A DNA stretch of 64,000 nt from Kordia algicida (GTDB lineage Bacteria; Bacteroidota; Bacteroidia; Flavobacteriales; Flavobacteriaceae): NCBI RefSeq assembly GCF_051013375.1, contig NZ_CP142125.1; one strand, written 5' to 3'. The position numbers and the translations under genes were made by a program. This document shows positions 52,749 through 61,841 of the stretch, in pieces. Below the pieces are notes generated by a model. That model did no database searches, was not told the origin of the DNA, and was given only the letters and a program-made list of their open reading frames with translations. Every line of letters starts with the position of its first letter. The stretch's first letter is position 1.

Positions 52749-54038
52749 TTATTTTATTTTGAAAGCTTTGTCTTGTGGATAGTATGCCACAGCTCCCAAT
52801 TCTTCTTCGATACGTAATAGTTGGTTGTATTTTGCCATTCTGTCTGAACGTGAAGCTGAACCCGTTTTTATTTGTCCTGTGTTTAATGCTACGGCCAAAT
52901 CTGCAATAGTGTTGTCTTCTGTTTCTCCAGATCTATGTGACATTACCGAAGTGTATCCAGCATTGTGCGCCATGTTTACTGCAGCAATAGTTTCTGTTAG
53001 TGTACCAATTTGGTTTACTTTGATAAGAATTGAGTTAGCCGTATTGCTTTCAATTCCTCTTGACAAACGTTCTACATTGGTTACAAATAAATCGTCTCCG
53101 ACTAATTGTACTTTGTCTCCAATTTTTTCCGTGAGGTATTTCCAACCTTCCCAGTCGTTTTCGTCCATTCCATCTTCAATAGATATGATTGGGTAGTTTG
53201 CTGCTAGTTCTGCTAAATAATCTGCTTGCTCTTGAGACGTTCTTACTTTTCCTGTTGATCCTTCAAATTTTGAATAGTCATAAGCGCCATCTACATAAAA
53301 TTCCGCCGCAGCGCAATCTAAAGCAATCATTACTTCATCGCCTAGTTTGTATCCTGCATTGGCAACAGCTTTTGAAATGGTGTCTAAAGCATCTTCCGTT
53401 CCGTCTAAAGTTGGTGCAAAACCACCTTCATCACCAACAGCCGTACTTAAACCTCTGTCGTGTAATACTTTTTTAAGATTGTGAAAGATTTCAGTTCCAA
53501 TTTGCATGGCATGTGTAAAGTTTTTAGCTTTTACCGGCATGACCATAAATTCTTGAAATGCGATTGGTGCATCTGAATGTGAACCTCCGTTGATGATGTT
53601 CATCATTGGTACAGGAAGTGTGTTTGCAGAAACGCCTCCGATGTATCTGTATAAAGGCATTCCCAATTCGTTTGCTGCGGCTTTTGCTGCAGCAAGTGAA
53701 ACACCTAAGATGGCGTTTGCCCCGAGATTTCCTTTGTTTGGTGTTCCATCCAAATCAATCATCGCTTTGTCAATATGATTTTGCTCAAATACAGAAATCC
53801 CCAAGAGTTCTTCTGCAATGGTTGTATTTACATTTTCAACAGCTTTACTAACTCCTTTTCCCATGTAAGCATCTCCACCATCTCTTAATTCTACTGCTTC
53901 GTGTTCTCCGGTAGATGCGCCAGATGGTACGGCAGCTCGTCCTAATACTCCATTTTCAGTGACTACATCTACTTCAACAGTAGGATTTCCTCTTGAGTCT
54001 AATATTTGCCTTGCGTGAATGTTAATAATTCTGCTCAT
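52749..54038 (-). CDS. eno: Enolase
   Basis: The 429-residue glycolytic enzyme converts 2-phosphoglycerate to phosphoenolpyruvate. Motifs are IHARQILDSRGNPTVEVDV, GASTGEHEAVELRDG, VGDEGGFAP, SIEDGMDENDWEGW, the catalytic-lysine region SILIKVNQIGTLTE and the signature MSHRSGETEDNTIADLAVAL. Its length is typical, and it is separated from carA by one lipoprotein gene. Confidence 0.98.
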   Translation of the reverse strand: MSRIINIHARQILDSRGNPTVEVDVVTENGVLGRAAVPSGASTGEHEAVELRDGGDAYMGKGVSKAVENVNTTIAEELLGISVFEQNHIDKAMIDLDGTPNKGNLGANAILGVSLAAAKAAANELGMPLYRYIGGVSANTLPVPMMNIINGGSHSDAPIAFQEFMVMPVKAKNFTHAMQIGTEIFHNLKKVLHDRGLSTAVGDEGGFAPTLDGTEDALDTISKAVANAGYKLGDEVMIALDCAAAEFYVDGAYDYSKFEGSTGKVRTSQEQADYLAELAANYPIISIEDGMDENDWEGWKYLTEKIGDKVQLVGDDLFVTNVERLSRGIESNTANSILIKVNQIGTLTETIAAVNMAHNAGYTSVMSHRSGETEDNTIADLAVALNTGQIKTGSASRSDRMAKYNQLLRIEEELGAVAYYPQDKAFKIK

Positions 54039-54193
54039 TTTTTTGTCTTTTTTCTTTTATTCTTCTAGGCTAATTTACAAAACTCTGTCAAGTTTTATAA
54101 GCTTTGCCGTTGGTTTTATGGATATGTTAGCGATGTGCCTTTTTTGGCTATTTTTCTAAAATGCGAAAACGTTTTCCCTGTGAAATAATGCAA

Positions 54194-54805
54194 CTAATTT
54201 TTACTGAATAGCACTATATTTTCAGTGGATTTGAATGCGTACGATAGCGATTTGTCCATAAAAGACTTGTCGGCACTATAATTTACTAAAGCGGCTGCAT
54301 TGGGAACTTTGAGTTTCCATGAACCTGAGTTGGTCAGTTTCCCTGGAATTATCATTGCGACTTGTCCGTATGATTCTGACACATCAATTGCTAGGGTAGC
54401 TTTTCCATCATTGGCAGCTTGTTGTGCTTTGTTGAGTGCTTCTTGATCGTTGGCGTTTCCAAGTTGTACCCAAGTATCAGATTTTTTGATGATAGGCTGA
54501 ATGCTATCGTAGATTACATATTCGTTATTTTCGTTTTTAAAATCATCGATTGTATAGAATTCAGAGATCATTTTGGTAATGCTGTTTCTACAGTCGTTTC
54601 TAGTTTCTGCATTTGCTTTGCAGTTTTTGAAATATGCAATCGTAGTAGCTAACATTTGTTCTTTATCTTTAGAAAGATTTGTTGGCTCTACTTTAGTGGT
54701 TGCTGTTTCTTTGACCTTTTTTGTAGCATTTTTAGTTGATTTTGCTTCTTCTTCGCAAGAAACTATCAATACGAATGCTGCAATTAGCATACTAATTCTT
54801 CTCAT
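54194..54805 (-). CDS. Lipoprotein of unknown function between eno and carA
   Basis: The 203-residue protein begins MRRISMLIAAFVLIVSCEEE, a lipoprotein signal with Cys17. A Lys/Thr-rich linker is followed by an alpha-helical segment (MLATTIAYFKNCKANAETRN, LNKAQQAANDGKATLAID) and beta strands near the end. The family is not recognised. The start is 23 bases downstream of the carA stop, so it is likely co-transcribed with carA and eno. Confidence 0.75.
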   Translation of the reverse strand: MRRISMLIAAFVLIVSCEEEAKSTKNATKKVKETATTKVEPTNLSKDKEQMLATTIAYFKNCKANAETRNDCRNSITKMISEFYTIDDFKNENNEYVIYDSIQPIIKKSDTWVQLGNANDQEALNKAQQAANDGKATLAIDVSESYGQVAMIIPGKLTNSGSWKLKVPNAAALVNYSADKSFMDKSLSYAFKSTENIVLFSKN

Positions 54806-54828
54806 TCTTTTTTGTTTTGATTCGATAC

Positions 54829-55941
54829 TTAGACCGTTTTTACTTTTTGAATATTTTCTATGAATTGATCGAATAAGTATTCTCCATCGTGTGGTCCTGG
54901 ACTTGCTTCTGGATGGTATTGTACCGAAAAACAGTTTTTGTCTTTGATACGAATTCCTGCAACCGTATTGTCATTTAAATGTACGTGTGTGATTTCTACA
55001 TTTTCATTCGCTTCTGTTTCTTCTCTGTTGATCGCAAAACCGTGATTTTGAGAAGTGATCTCACCTTTTCCTGTGAGTAAGTTTTTTACAGGATGATTGA
55101 TTCCGCGATGTCCGTTGTGCATTTTGTAGGTAGAGATTCCATTTGCTAGAGCAATTACTTGGTGTCCTAAGCAGATTCCGAATAATGGTAAGTCGCGCGA
55201 AATTACTTCTTGCGCAACTTTGATTGCGTCTGCTAATGGTTCTGGATCTCCAGGTCCGTTAGAAAGGAAGAAACCATCAGGATTCCATGCGTTCATTTCT
55301 TCAAAAGTTGTGTTGTATGGAAATACTTTGATGCAAGCGTCACGCTTTGCAAGGTTTCGCAAGATATTCTTTTTACATCCAATATCTAAAGCTGCAATTT
55401 TGTGTGTTGCGTTTTCATCTCCGTAGATATATGGTTCTTTGGTAGATACTTTTGAAGCCAATTCTAGTCCTGCCATACTAGGCACTTCTGCTAATTTTGC
55501 TTTTAAACCATCAATGTCATCAACATCGGTAGATATCACGGCATTCATTGCTCCATTGTCTCTAATATAACTTACCAATGCTCTTGTGTCTACGTCTGAG
55601 ATTGCAAATAAATTGTTTTTATCTAAGAAGTCTTTTAGCGAACTATTAGCAGCATCTCTAGAGAATTCGTAGCTAAAGTTTTTACAGATTAAGCCCGCAA
55701 TTTTTACACTATCAGATTCCATTTCGTCTTCTGCTGTTCCGTAGTTTCCAATGTGTACATTTGCAGTCACCATCAGTTGTCCGTAATACGAAGGATCTGT
55801 GAATATTTCTTGATATCCAGTCATTCCTGTATTGAAACATACTTCTCCGAAAGCTGTTCCTGGTTGTCCGATTGCTTTTCCATAAAAGATTGTTCCATCT
55901 TCAAGAAGTAATAATGCCTTTTGTCGATTTTGGTATTTCAT
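54829..55941 (-). CDS. carA: Carbamoyl-phosphate synthase small subunit
   Basis: The 370-residue glutaminase subunit supplies ammonia for carbamoyl phosphate, used for arginine and pyrimidines. The N-terminal domain has LLLEDGTIFYGKAIGQPGTA and FNTGMTGYQEIFTDPSYYGQ; the class I glutamine amidotransferase has LSNGPGDPEPLADAI, the catalytic Cys in PLFGICLGHQVIALANG, and the catalytic His in HPEASPGPHD. The large subunit gene is not in the window. In related genomes carA often follows the ribosomal alpha cluster and precedes eno. Confidence 0.98.
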   Translation of the reverse strand: MKYQNRQKALLLLEDGTIFYGKAIGQPGTAFGEVCFNTGMTGYQEIFTDPSYYGQLMVTANVHIGNYGTAEDEMESDSVKIAGLICKNFSYEFSRDAANSSLKDFLDKNNLFAISDVDTRALVSYIRDNGAMNAVISTDVDDIDGLKAKLAEVPSMAGLELASKVSTKEPYIYGDENATHKIAALDIGCKKNILRNLAKRDACIKVFPYNTTFEEMNAWNPDGFFLSNGPGDPEPLADAIKVAQEVISRDLPLFGICLGHQVIALANGISTYKMHNGHRGINHPVKNLLTGKGEITSQNHGFAINREETEANENVEITHVHLNDNTVAGIRIKDKNCFSVQYHPEASPGPHDGEYLFDQFIENIQKVKTV

Positions 55942-55981
55942 ATCTAGCTGTACAATTTAGTTATGTTGTGTTTTTGAGTAA

Positions 55982-56800
55982 TTATTTGTTGTGTTGAATT
56001 TTTACTATAGTGTTGTTGTGTACTTTTCCCGTGATTTCGTAACCAAGAGAGAGAATATTTTGTTTGAACCAATCGTTTGATAGAATGTCATTGTGTGATA
56101 GTATTTCTAGTATTAGAATTGGTTTGCATCTTTTGATCGTATTGATTGCACCTTTGAGTGCTGGAATTTCAAAACCTTCTAAATCAAGTTGAAGTATTGA
56201 AATATTTCTATTTTCAGGAATCATACTATCTAGTGTTTCAATATTGATCGGCACAAATTTACCACTTTTTGAATCAATTATTCTACTTGCGCCACCTAAA
56301 CGTCTTCCATCTTCTGTTTCAATTTGTAATTGCACTTGCGATTTTTCGGCGCCTAATCCGACTTGAAATAGATTTACGTTTGCTAAATCGTTTATCAGTA
56401 TTGTTATTTGAGCGCAACGATAGTATTCTTTACTAGGTTCAAATGTCCACACTTGAGCATTTTTAGAAATGTGTTTGGCAATTCCTGGAAGAAAGTCTCC
56501 AAAATATGCACCAGCTTGCACGACATCGCCATCGCTACAGTTATCAATAATGTATTGAATGGTTTCTGGTTCGTATACATTTCCTTTTAAGATTTCTTGT
56601 ACTACTGATTCTTTTTGTGCTGAATACGGTGTACAATATCCGCCATATTTGTTATATGCGATTGTAGCATTTAATGTAAATTCATCTTTAGTTAAAGAAG
56701 CGATATGTACAGGTTTGTGAACGTATCCTTTTTTGAGTACTTTTTTCTTTACAAACTTCTTTAGCTTTTTGGGAAATAATGATTTTATAAATTGAATCAT
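55982..56800 (-). CDS. FkbM-family methyltransferase
   Basis: The 272-residue protein has a SAM-dependent fold: DVVQAGAYFGDFLPGIAKH (motif I), VWTFEPSKEYYRCAQITILI, NLFQVGLGAEKSQVQLQIE and SILQLDLEGFEIPALKGAI, with the FkbM pattern of a nucleoside-binding acidic residue. FkbM members often methylate sugars or polyketides; here the substrate is unknown. It stands between rplQ and carA, both of which are housekeeping genes, with a terminator on the rplQ side and a 40-base gap to carA. Confidence 0.88.
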   Translation of the reverse strand: MIQFIKSLFPKKLKKFVKKKVLKKGYVHKPVHIASLTKDEFTLNATIAYNKYGGYCTPYSAQKESVVQEILKGNVYEPETIQYIIDNCSDGDVVQAGAYFGDFLPGIAKHISKNAQVWTFEPSKEYYRCAQITILINDLANVNLFQVGLGAEKSQVQLQIETEDGRRLGGASRIIDSKSGKFVPINIETLDSMIPENRNISILQLDLEGFEIPALKGAINTIKRCKPILILEILSHNDILSNDWFKQNILSLGYEITGKVHNNTIVKIQHNK

Positions 56801-56904
56801 TGATTTAGTAATTCGTTTTTATTTAGATTCTCCTTTTCAGGGGAATTAGTTCAGTTTACAGTTTTTAGTTCGTCTTTCAAGCTTCTAAAAACTGAACTTC
56901 ACAA

Positions 56905-56937
56905 AAAAAAGGATAAACTAAGAAAGTTTATCCTTTT
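56905..56937 (-). terminator. Terminator after rplQ
   Basis: AAAAGGATAAACT and AGTTTATCCTTTT form a 13-pair stem with an A-rich flank on the plus strand, a T tract on the minus strand. Confidence 0.82.
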
Positions 56938-56959
56938 ATATGTAATGAATTGAATATCA

Positions 56960-57433
56960 TTATTCTTCTTCGTTAGAAGCTTTTGTTTCAACAACTGGTG
57001 CAGGCGTTGAAGATTTTTTTCCTCCACGTCTACTACGTCTTGTTGATTTCGCTTTTTTCTCAGTGTTGTACGTTTCGTTGTAGTCCACTAATTCGATTAA
57101 TGCCATTTGCGCATTATCTCCCAAACGATTTCCTAACTTAATGATTCTTGTGTATCCACCTGGTCTGTCAGCAACTTTTACAGCTACATCTCTGAACAAC
57201 TCAGTTACAGCATATTTGTTTCTAAGCTTACTAAATACTAAACGACGATTGTGAGTCGTATCTTCTTTTGACTTAGTTACTAATGGCTCAACAAATTGTT
57301 TTAGTGCTTTCGCTTTTGCAACAGTTGTGTTGATACGTTTATGCTCGATTAAAGAACAAGCCATGTTCGCTAACATTGCTTTTCTATGAGCTGTTTTTCT
57401 ACCTAAGTGGTTTACTTTTTTTCCGTGTCTCAT
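56960..57433 (-). CDS. rplQ: 50S ribosomal protein L17
   Basis: The 157-residue protein has the L17 core MRHGKKVNHLGRKTAHRKAM and KALKQFVEPLVTKSKED, with a C-terminal Lys/Arg/Ser extension (KKAKSTRRSRRGGKKSSTPA) longer than in Escherichia coli, as in other Bacteroidota. It is the last gene of the ribosomal alpha-type cluster, 60 bases after rpoA, and is followed by a terminator. Confidence 0.97.
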   Translation of the reverse strand: MRHGKKVNHLGRKTAHRKAMLANMACSLIEHKRINTTVAKAKALKQFVEPLVTKSKEDTTHNRRLVFSKLRNKYAVTELFRDVAVKVADRPGGYTRIIKLGNRLGDNAQMALIELVDYNETYNTEKKAKSTRRSRRGGKKSSTPAPVVETKASNEEE

Positions 57434-57493
57434 GACATTTGTTTTTTACCTTTATCTTGCTACAACTCGTTTGAGGAGCAAATTACAAAGGAA

Positions 57494-58486
57494 TTAATCT
57501 TTATCTAATTTGTATTTTGATAAGTCCATTCCGAAACTTAACCCTTTAACATTTACTAATTCTTCTAGTTCTGTTAATGATTTTTTACCGAAGTTTCTGA
57601 ATTTCATTAAGTCGTTTTTGTTGTAAGATACTAAGTCTCCTAATGTATCTACTTCTGCAGCTTTTAAACAGTTTAGTGCTCTTACAGAAAGATCCATGTC
57701 TACTAATTTTGTTTTTAGTAGCTGACGCATGTGTAATGATTCTTCATCATACGTTTCTGTTTGTGCAATTTCATCTGCTTCTAAAGTGATACGCTCATCA
57801 GAGAATAGCATGAAATGATGAATTAATGTTTTTGCAGCTTCTGTTAACGCTTCTTTAGGGTGAATAGATCCATCAGTAATGATTTCAAAAACTAACTTTT
57901 CGTAGTCAGTTTTTTGCTCAACACGATAGTTTTCTATGCTGTATTTTACATTCTTTACAGGTGTATAAATAGAATCTGTAAAGATTGTTCCTAACGGAGC
58001 GTTTGATTTTTTATTTTCTTCAGCAGGAACATACCCTCTACCTTTTTCGATAGTAATTTCCATGTTGATATTCACACTAGCATCCATGTTACAGATAACT
58101 AAATCTGGATTTAACACTTGGAAACCAGAGATAAATTTTTGGAAATCACCAGCAGTAAGTTGTTCTTTACCTGAAACAGAAATAGATACTGATTCGTTAT
58201 CAATATCATCTATTTGTCTTTTAAAGCGAACTTGCTTTAAGTTCAAAATAATCTCTGTTACATCTTCTACAACACCAGAAATCGTTGAAAATTCGTGATC
58301 TACTTTGTCTATTCGTACAGAAGTAATCGCAAAACCTTCCAATGATGATAGAAGTACTCTTCTTAATGCGTTCCCGATAGTTAGCCCATAACCAGGTTCT
58401 AAAGGACGAAATTCAAATTTGCCATCGAACTCAGATGAGTCAATCATGATAACTTTGTCGGGCTTTTGGAAGTTTAATAATGCCAT
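57494..58486 (-). CDS. rpoA: RNA polymerase alpha subunit
   Basis: The 330-residue subunit has the dimerisation N-terminal domain (FEFRPLEPGYGLTIGNALRR, VLLSSLEGFAITSVRID) and the C-terminal domain that contacts DNA and activators (SVRALNCLKAAEVDTLGDLV, FRNFGKKSLTELEELV). It nucleates core RNA polymerase assembly. The gene sits in its usual place between rpsD and rplQ. Confidence 0.98.
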   Translation of the reverse strand: MALLNFQKPDKVIMIDSSEFDGKFEFRPLEPGYGLTIGNALRRVLLSSLEGFAITSVRIDKVDHEFSTISGVVEDVTEIILNLKQVRFKRQIDDIDNESVSISVSGKEQLTAGDFQKFISGFQVLNPDLVICNMDASVNINMEITIEKGRGYVPAEENKKSNAPLGTIFTDSIYTPVKNVKYSIENYRVEQKTDYEKLVFEIITDGSIHPKEALTEAAKTLIHHFMLFSDERITLEADEIAQTETYDEESLHMRQLLKTKLVDMDLSVRALNCLKAAEVDTLGDLVSYNKNDLMKFRNFGKKSLTELEELVNVKGLSFGMDLSKYKLDKD

Positions 58487-58511
58487 ATTAAGAATACTTT
58501 CTGATTTATTA

Positions 58512-59117
58512 TTATTTAGAATATAATTCTACGATTAATTGCTCTTTAATATTTTCAGGAATTTGAAGTCTTTCCGGAATAGATACATATGTACCTTCTT
58601 TCTTTTCTCCGTTCCATGTGATCCACTCGTATACGTGGCTAGCGTTTGCTAGAGATCTTTCAATTACTTCTAGAGATTTAGATTTCTCTCTTACTCCAAC
58701 TACATCTCCTGCTTTAAGTGTGTAAGAAGGAATGTTTACTTGTTCTCCGTTTACTGTGATGTGACGGTGAGATACTAATTGTCTTGCACCACTTCTTGTT
58801 GGAGAGATTCCCATTCTGAAAACTACGTTATCTAAACGAGATTCACATAATTGTAGTAATACTTCACCAGTAATTCCTTTGCTTCTGTTTGCTCTGTCGA
58901 ACAAGTTTCTGAACTGACGCTCAAGGATACCGTAAGTATATTTTGCTTTTTGTTTTTCCATCAACTGGATTGCGTATTCAGATTTTTTTCCTCTACGACG
59001 ATTGTTTCCATGTTGACCTGGAGGATAATTTCTTTTTTCAAAAGATTTATCGTCTCCGAAAATTGCTTCACCAAATTTACGAGCAATTTTAGTTTTTGGA
59101 CCAGTATATCTTGCCAT
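58512..59117 (-). CDS. rpsD: 30S ribosomal protein S4
   Basis: The 201-residue protein has MARYTGPKTKIARKFGEAIF, LRRGKKSEYA-type basic region (RRRGKKSEYAIQLMEKQKAK), and the S4 RNA-binding domain ESRLDNVVFRMGISPTRSGA with RQLVSHRHITVNGEQVNIPS. The N-terminal zinc cysteines found in some S4 proteins are absent. It is 25 bases upstream of rpoA on the minus strand. Confidence 0.97.
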   Translation of the reverse strand: MARYTGPKTKIARKFGEAIFGDDKSFEKRNYPPGQHGNNRRRGKKSEYAIQLMEKQKAKYTYGILERQFRNLFDRANRSKGITGEVLLQLCESRLDNVVFRMGISPTRSGARQLVSHRHITVNGEQVNIPSYTLKAGDVVGVREKSKSLEVIERSLANASHVYEWITWNGEKKEGTYVSIPERLQIPENIKEQLIVELYSK

Positions 59118-59199
59118 TTCTAATAGTTGTTATGAGAGTGATTATGAATTAAGGCTGTCCTTCGATAATCGTTAGTCTCTCAATGTGAAAATTAATTTA

Positions 59200-59589
59200 T
59201 TATACTCTTCTTCTTTTTGGAGGTCTACATCCATTGTGTGGTAATGGAGTAACGTCGATAATTTCAGTTACTTCAATTCCAGCATTGTGGATTGTTCTGA
59301 TAGCAGATTCTCTACCGTTTCCAGGACCTTTTACATAAACTTTTACTTTACGCAAACCTGCTTCATGAGCTACTCTTGAAGCATCTTCTGCTGCTGTTTG
59401 TGCAGCATAAGGAGTATTCTTTTTAGAACCTCTAAAGCCCATTTTACCAGCAGATGACCAAGAAATCACATCTCCTTTTTTGTTTGTAAGTGAAATAATA
59501 ATGTTGTTGAAAGATGCTGTTACGTGCGCTTCTCCTACAGACTCTACTATTACTTTACGTTTTTTTGTACTCTTGCTAGACTTTGCCAT
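59200..59589 (-). CDS. rpsK: 30S ribosomal protein S11
   Basis: The 129-residue protein has ASFNNIIISLTNKKGDVISW, SAGKMGFRGSKKNTPYAAQ, VYVKGPGNGRESAIRTIHNA and the C-terminal PLPHNGCRPPKRRRV. It forms part of the 30S platform near the E-site mRNA. The spacer to rpsM upstream (99 bases) has the phrase GTTGTTAGTTGTTAGTG, repeat-like, but no gene. Confidence 0.97.
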   Translation of the reverse strand: MAKSSKSTKKRKVIVESVGEAHVTASFNNIIISLTNKKGDVISWSSAGKMGFRGSKKNTPYAAQTAAEDASRVAHEAGLRKVKVYVKGPGNGRESAIRTIHNAGIEVTEIIDVTPLPHNGCRPPKRRRV

Positions 59590-59688
59590 ATTTTCTTTAG
59601 TGTTTTGTTGTTCGTTGTTAGTTGTTAGTGATTCTAAAACGGATGCTTTAGGCTAACATCTAACTCCTAATTAACTGACGTCTATTTT

Positions 59689-60063
59689 TTATTTAGTTGC
59701 TTTTTTCTTGTTAGCAACAGTTTTTCTTCTACCTTTTCTTGTTCTAGAGTTGTTCTTAGTTCTTTGACCTCTTAATGGAAGTCCAGATCTGTGACGAATA
59801 CCTCTGTAACAACCGATATCCATTAAACGTTTGATGTTTAATTGAACTTCAGTACGTAATTCACCTTCAATTGTATAAGTTCCAACTGCTTCACGAATTC
59901 TTCCGATTTCGTCATCAGTCCAATCAGATACTTTAGTGTCTTCACTTACTTTTGCAGTAGCCAATACTTCTTTAGCTCTGCTTCTACCTACTCCAAAGAT
60001 GTATGTTAATGCGATAACACCTCTTTTGTGTTTTGGAATGTCTACTCCTGCGATTCTTGCCAT
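59689..60063 (-). CDS. rpsM: 30S ribosomal protein S13
   Basis: The 124-residue protein has MARIAGVDIPKHKRGVIALT, YIFGVGRSRAKEVL and YRGIRHRSGLPLRGQRTKNN with the basic tail RTRKGRRKTVANKKKATK. It lies in the head of the 30S subunit and contacts P-site tRNA. The gene starts two bases after the rpmJ stop. Confidence 0.97.
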   Translation of the reverse strand: MARIAGVDIPKHKRGVIALTYIFGVGRSRAKEVLATAKVSEDTKVSDWTDDEIGRIREAVGTYTIEGELRTEVQLNIKRLMDIGCYRGIRHRSGLPLRGQRTKNNSRTRKGRRKTVANKKKATK

Positions 60064-60065
60064 AA

Positions 60066-60182
60066 CTATCCTTGTCTTTGTTTAAATCTAGGATTCTTTT
60101 TATTGATTACGTATAATCTCCCCTTACGACGCACAATTTTGCACTCGGGACTTCTCTTTTTTATTGATGCTCTTACTTTCAT
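60066..60182 (-). CDS. rpmJ: 50S ribosomal protein L36
   Basis: The 38-residue protein MKVRASIKKRSPECKIVRRK... ends NPRFKQRQG. Of the four zinc ligands of the classic form (two Cys, Cys, His), only Cys14 remains: position 11 is Ser, 27 is Asn and 32 is Arg. It is therefore the zinc-independent type. It lies between infA and rpsM. Confidence 0.95.
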   Translation of the reverse strand: MKVRASIKKRSPECKIVRRKGRLYVINKKNPRFKQRQG

Positions 60183-60196
60183 GAGTTTATTAATTT

Positions 60197-60260
60197 AATG
60201 ATTGAAAATTAAAAGATTTTTTCTCTACGAGTTATTGAATCTTTCAATTCTTGAATCATT
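60197..60260. repeat. Imperfect inverted repeat in the infA-rpmJ spacer
   Basis: AATGATTGAAAATTAAAAGA followed by TT (60197-60218) is an inverted partner of GAATCTTTCAATTCTTGAAT followed by CATT (60237-60260). The spacer is 85 bases and otherwise empty. Related TTGAAT/GATTCAA phrases occur elsewhere in the window. Confidence 0.6.
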
Positions 60261-60267
60261 TAATAGA

Positions 60268-60483
60268 TTAATATCTATAAGTAATTCTTGCTTTTGTTAA
60301 ATCATACGGACTCATTTCTAGTTTCACCTTATCACCAGGTAATAATTTGATATAATGCATACGCATTTTTCCAGAAATGTGAGCCGTTACGATGTGACCA
60401 TTTTCTAATTCTACACGGAACATTGCATTTGATAATGCTTCTATGATTGTTCCATCTTGTTCTATTGCAGCTTGTTTAGCCAT
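60268..60483 (-). CDS. infA: Translation initiation factor IF-1
   Basis: The 71-residue S1-like OB-fold protein reads MAKQAAIEQDGTIIEALSNA, then FRVELENGHIVTAHISGKMR and ITYRY at its end. It binds the A site of the 30S subunit during initiation. The gene lies two bases from secY, at its normal place in the cluster. Confidence 0.97.
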   Translation of the reverse strand: MAKQAAIEQDGTIIEALSNAMFRVELENGHIVTAHISGKMRMHYIKLLPGDKVKLEMSPYDLTKARITYRY

Positions 60484-60485
60484 AA

Positions 60486-61826
60486 TTATGCAACTACTTT
60501 ACGATTTTTACCAGTTTTCATTAAACCATCATAATGTCTATTCAACAAGTATGAGTTTATTTGTTGCATGGTATCTATGGCAACTCCTACCATAATCAGC
60601 AACGATGTTCCTCCAAAGAATAATGCCCAACCTTGTTGAATTCCTAAGATATTCCCAACTATTGCAGGGAATACTGCGATCAATGCTAAAAAGATTGATC
60701 CAGGTAAGGTAATTTGTGACATTATTTTGTCTAAGTATTCTCCAGTTTCTCCGCCAGGGCGAATTCCCGGGATGAATCCTCCACTTCTTTTCAGATCATC
60801 TGCCATTTTATTAGTAGGCACTGTGATGGCTGTGTAGAAGTATGTAAATATGATGATTAGCAATGCGAATAGCACGTTATACCATAATCCAAATACGTTA
60901 GAGAAGTTTGTTTTCATCCAAAGTCCTACTGTAGACTCTGTACCTAAACCTTCTCCAATAGCTGTTGGAACAAACATCAATGCTTGTGCAAAAATGATTG
61001 GCATTACACCCGATGCATTTAGTTTTAATGGAATAAATTGTCTCGCTCCAAAAAGATTTTTTTCATATCCGCCAGTAGCAGTTCTTCTAGCGTATTGTAC
61101 TGGTATTTGGCGAACTGCCATTACCAACATAACACTTGCTAGGATGATTGCTAACCAGATTACGATTTCGATAAGAATTAACATTGGTTTTCCTGCGTTT
61201 GCAGCAAATTCTTGCACAAATGCTTGTGGCATGTATGCGATAATTCCAACCATAATTAGTAATGATATACCGTTACCGATACCTTTGTCTGTAATTTTTT
61301 CTCCAAGCCACATTGCAAAGATTGTTCCTGTGACTAAGATGATAACAGATGGAATGATAAAGTCTAATCCTCTCCCTATTGTAAATGCTTCAGGCGGAAC
61401 TCCTAGTTGTCCTAATCCCCATAAATAGAAAGGTGCTTGCACCAAACAGATAAGGATTGTTAACCAACGCGTGATTTGCGTGATTTTTTTACGACCACTT
61501 TCTCCTTCTTTTTGAAGTTTTTGTAGGTAAGGAATTGCGATTCCCATCAACTGAACTACAATAGAAGCAGATATATATGGCATAATTCCTAGTGCAAATA
61601 CAGAAGCCTTAGCGAAAGCTCCTCCAGTAAACATATTTAAAAGACCACCAAGTCCATTATCAAAATTACCGGCAAACTCAGCGCCAAGTTTTGTATAGTC
61701 CATACCTGGAAGACTCACTTGTGCACCAAAACGATACACTAAAAGAAGCCCTAGCGTCACTAAAACTTTATTTTTTAGTTCTTCTATGTTCCAGATATTT
61801 TTTATTGTGTCTATAAAATTTTTCAT
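60486..61826 (-). CDS. secY: Protein translocase subunit SecY
   Basis: The 446-residue protein has ten membrane helices and the SecY signatures FGAQVSLPGMDYTKL, GGLLNMFTGGAFAKASVFALG, GIGNGISLLIMVGIIAYMPQ, QIPVQYARR and FIPGIRPG. With SecE it forms the membrane channel for export and membrane insertion, and works with the ffh product. The SecY loops that contact the ribosome are present. Length is normal. Confidence 0.98.
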   Translation of the reverse strand: MKNFIDTIKNIWNIEELKNKVLVTLGLLLVYRFGAQVSLPGMDYTKLGAEFAGNFDNGLGGLLNMFTGGAFAKASVFALGIMPYISASIVVQLMGIAIPYLQKLQKEGESGRKKITQITRWLTILICLVQAPFYLWGLGQLGVPPEAFTIGRGLDFIIPSVIILVTGTIFAMWLGEKITDKGIGNGISLLIMVGIIAYMPQAFVQEFAANAGKPMLILIEIVIWLAIILASVMLVMAVRQIPVQYARRTATGGYEKNLFGARQFIPLKLNASGVMPIIFAQALMFVPTAIGEGLGTESTVGLWMKTNFSNVFGLWYNVLFALLIIIFTYFYTAITVPTNKMADDLKRSGGFIPGIRPGGETGEYLDKIMSQITLPGSIFLALIAVFPAIVGNILGIQQGWALFFGGTSLLIMVGVAIDTMQQINSYLLNRHYDGLMKTGKNRKVVA

Positions 61827-61841
61827 GCTTCTATGTAGAAA

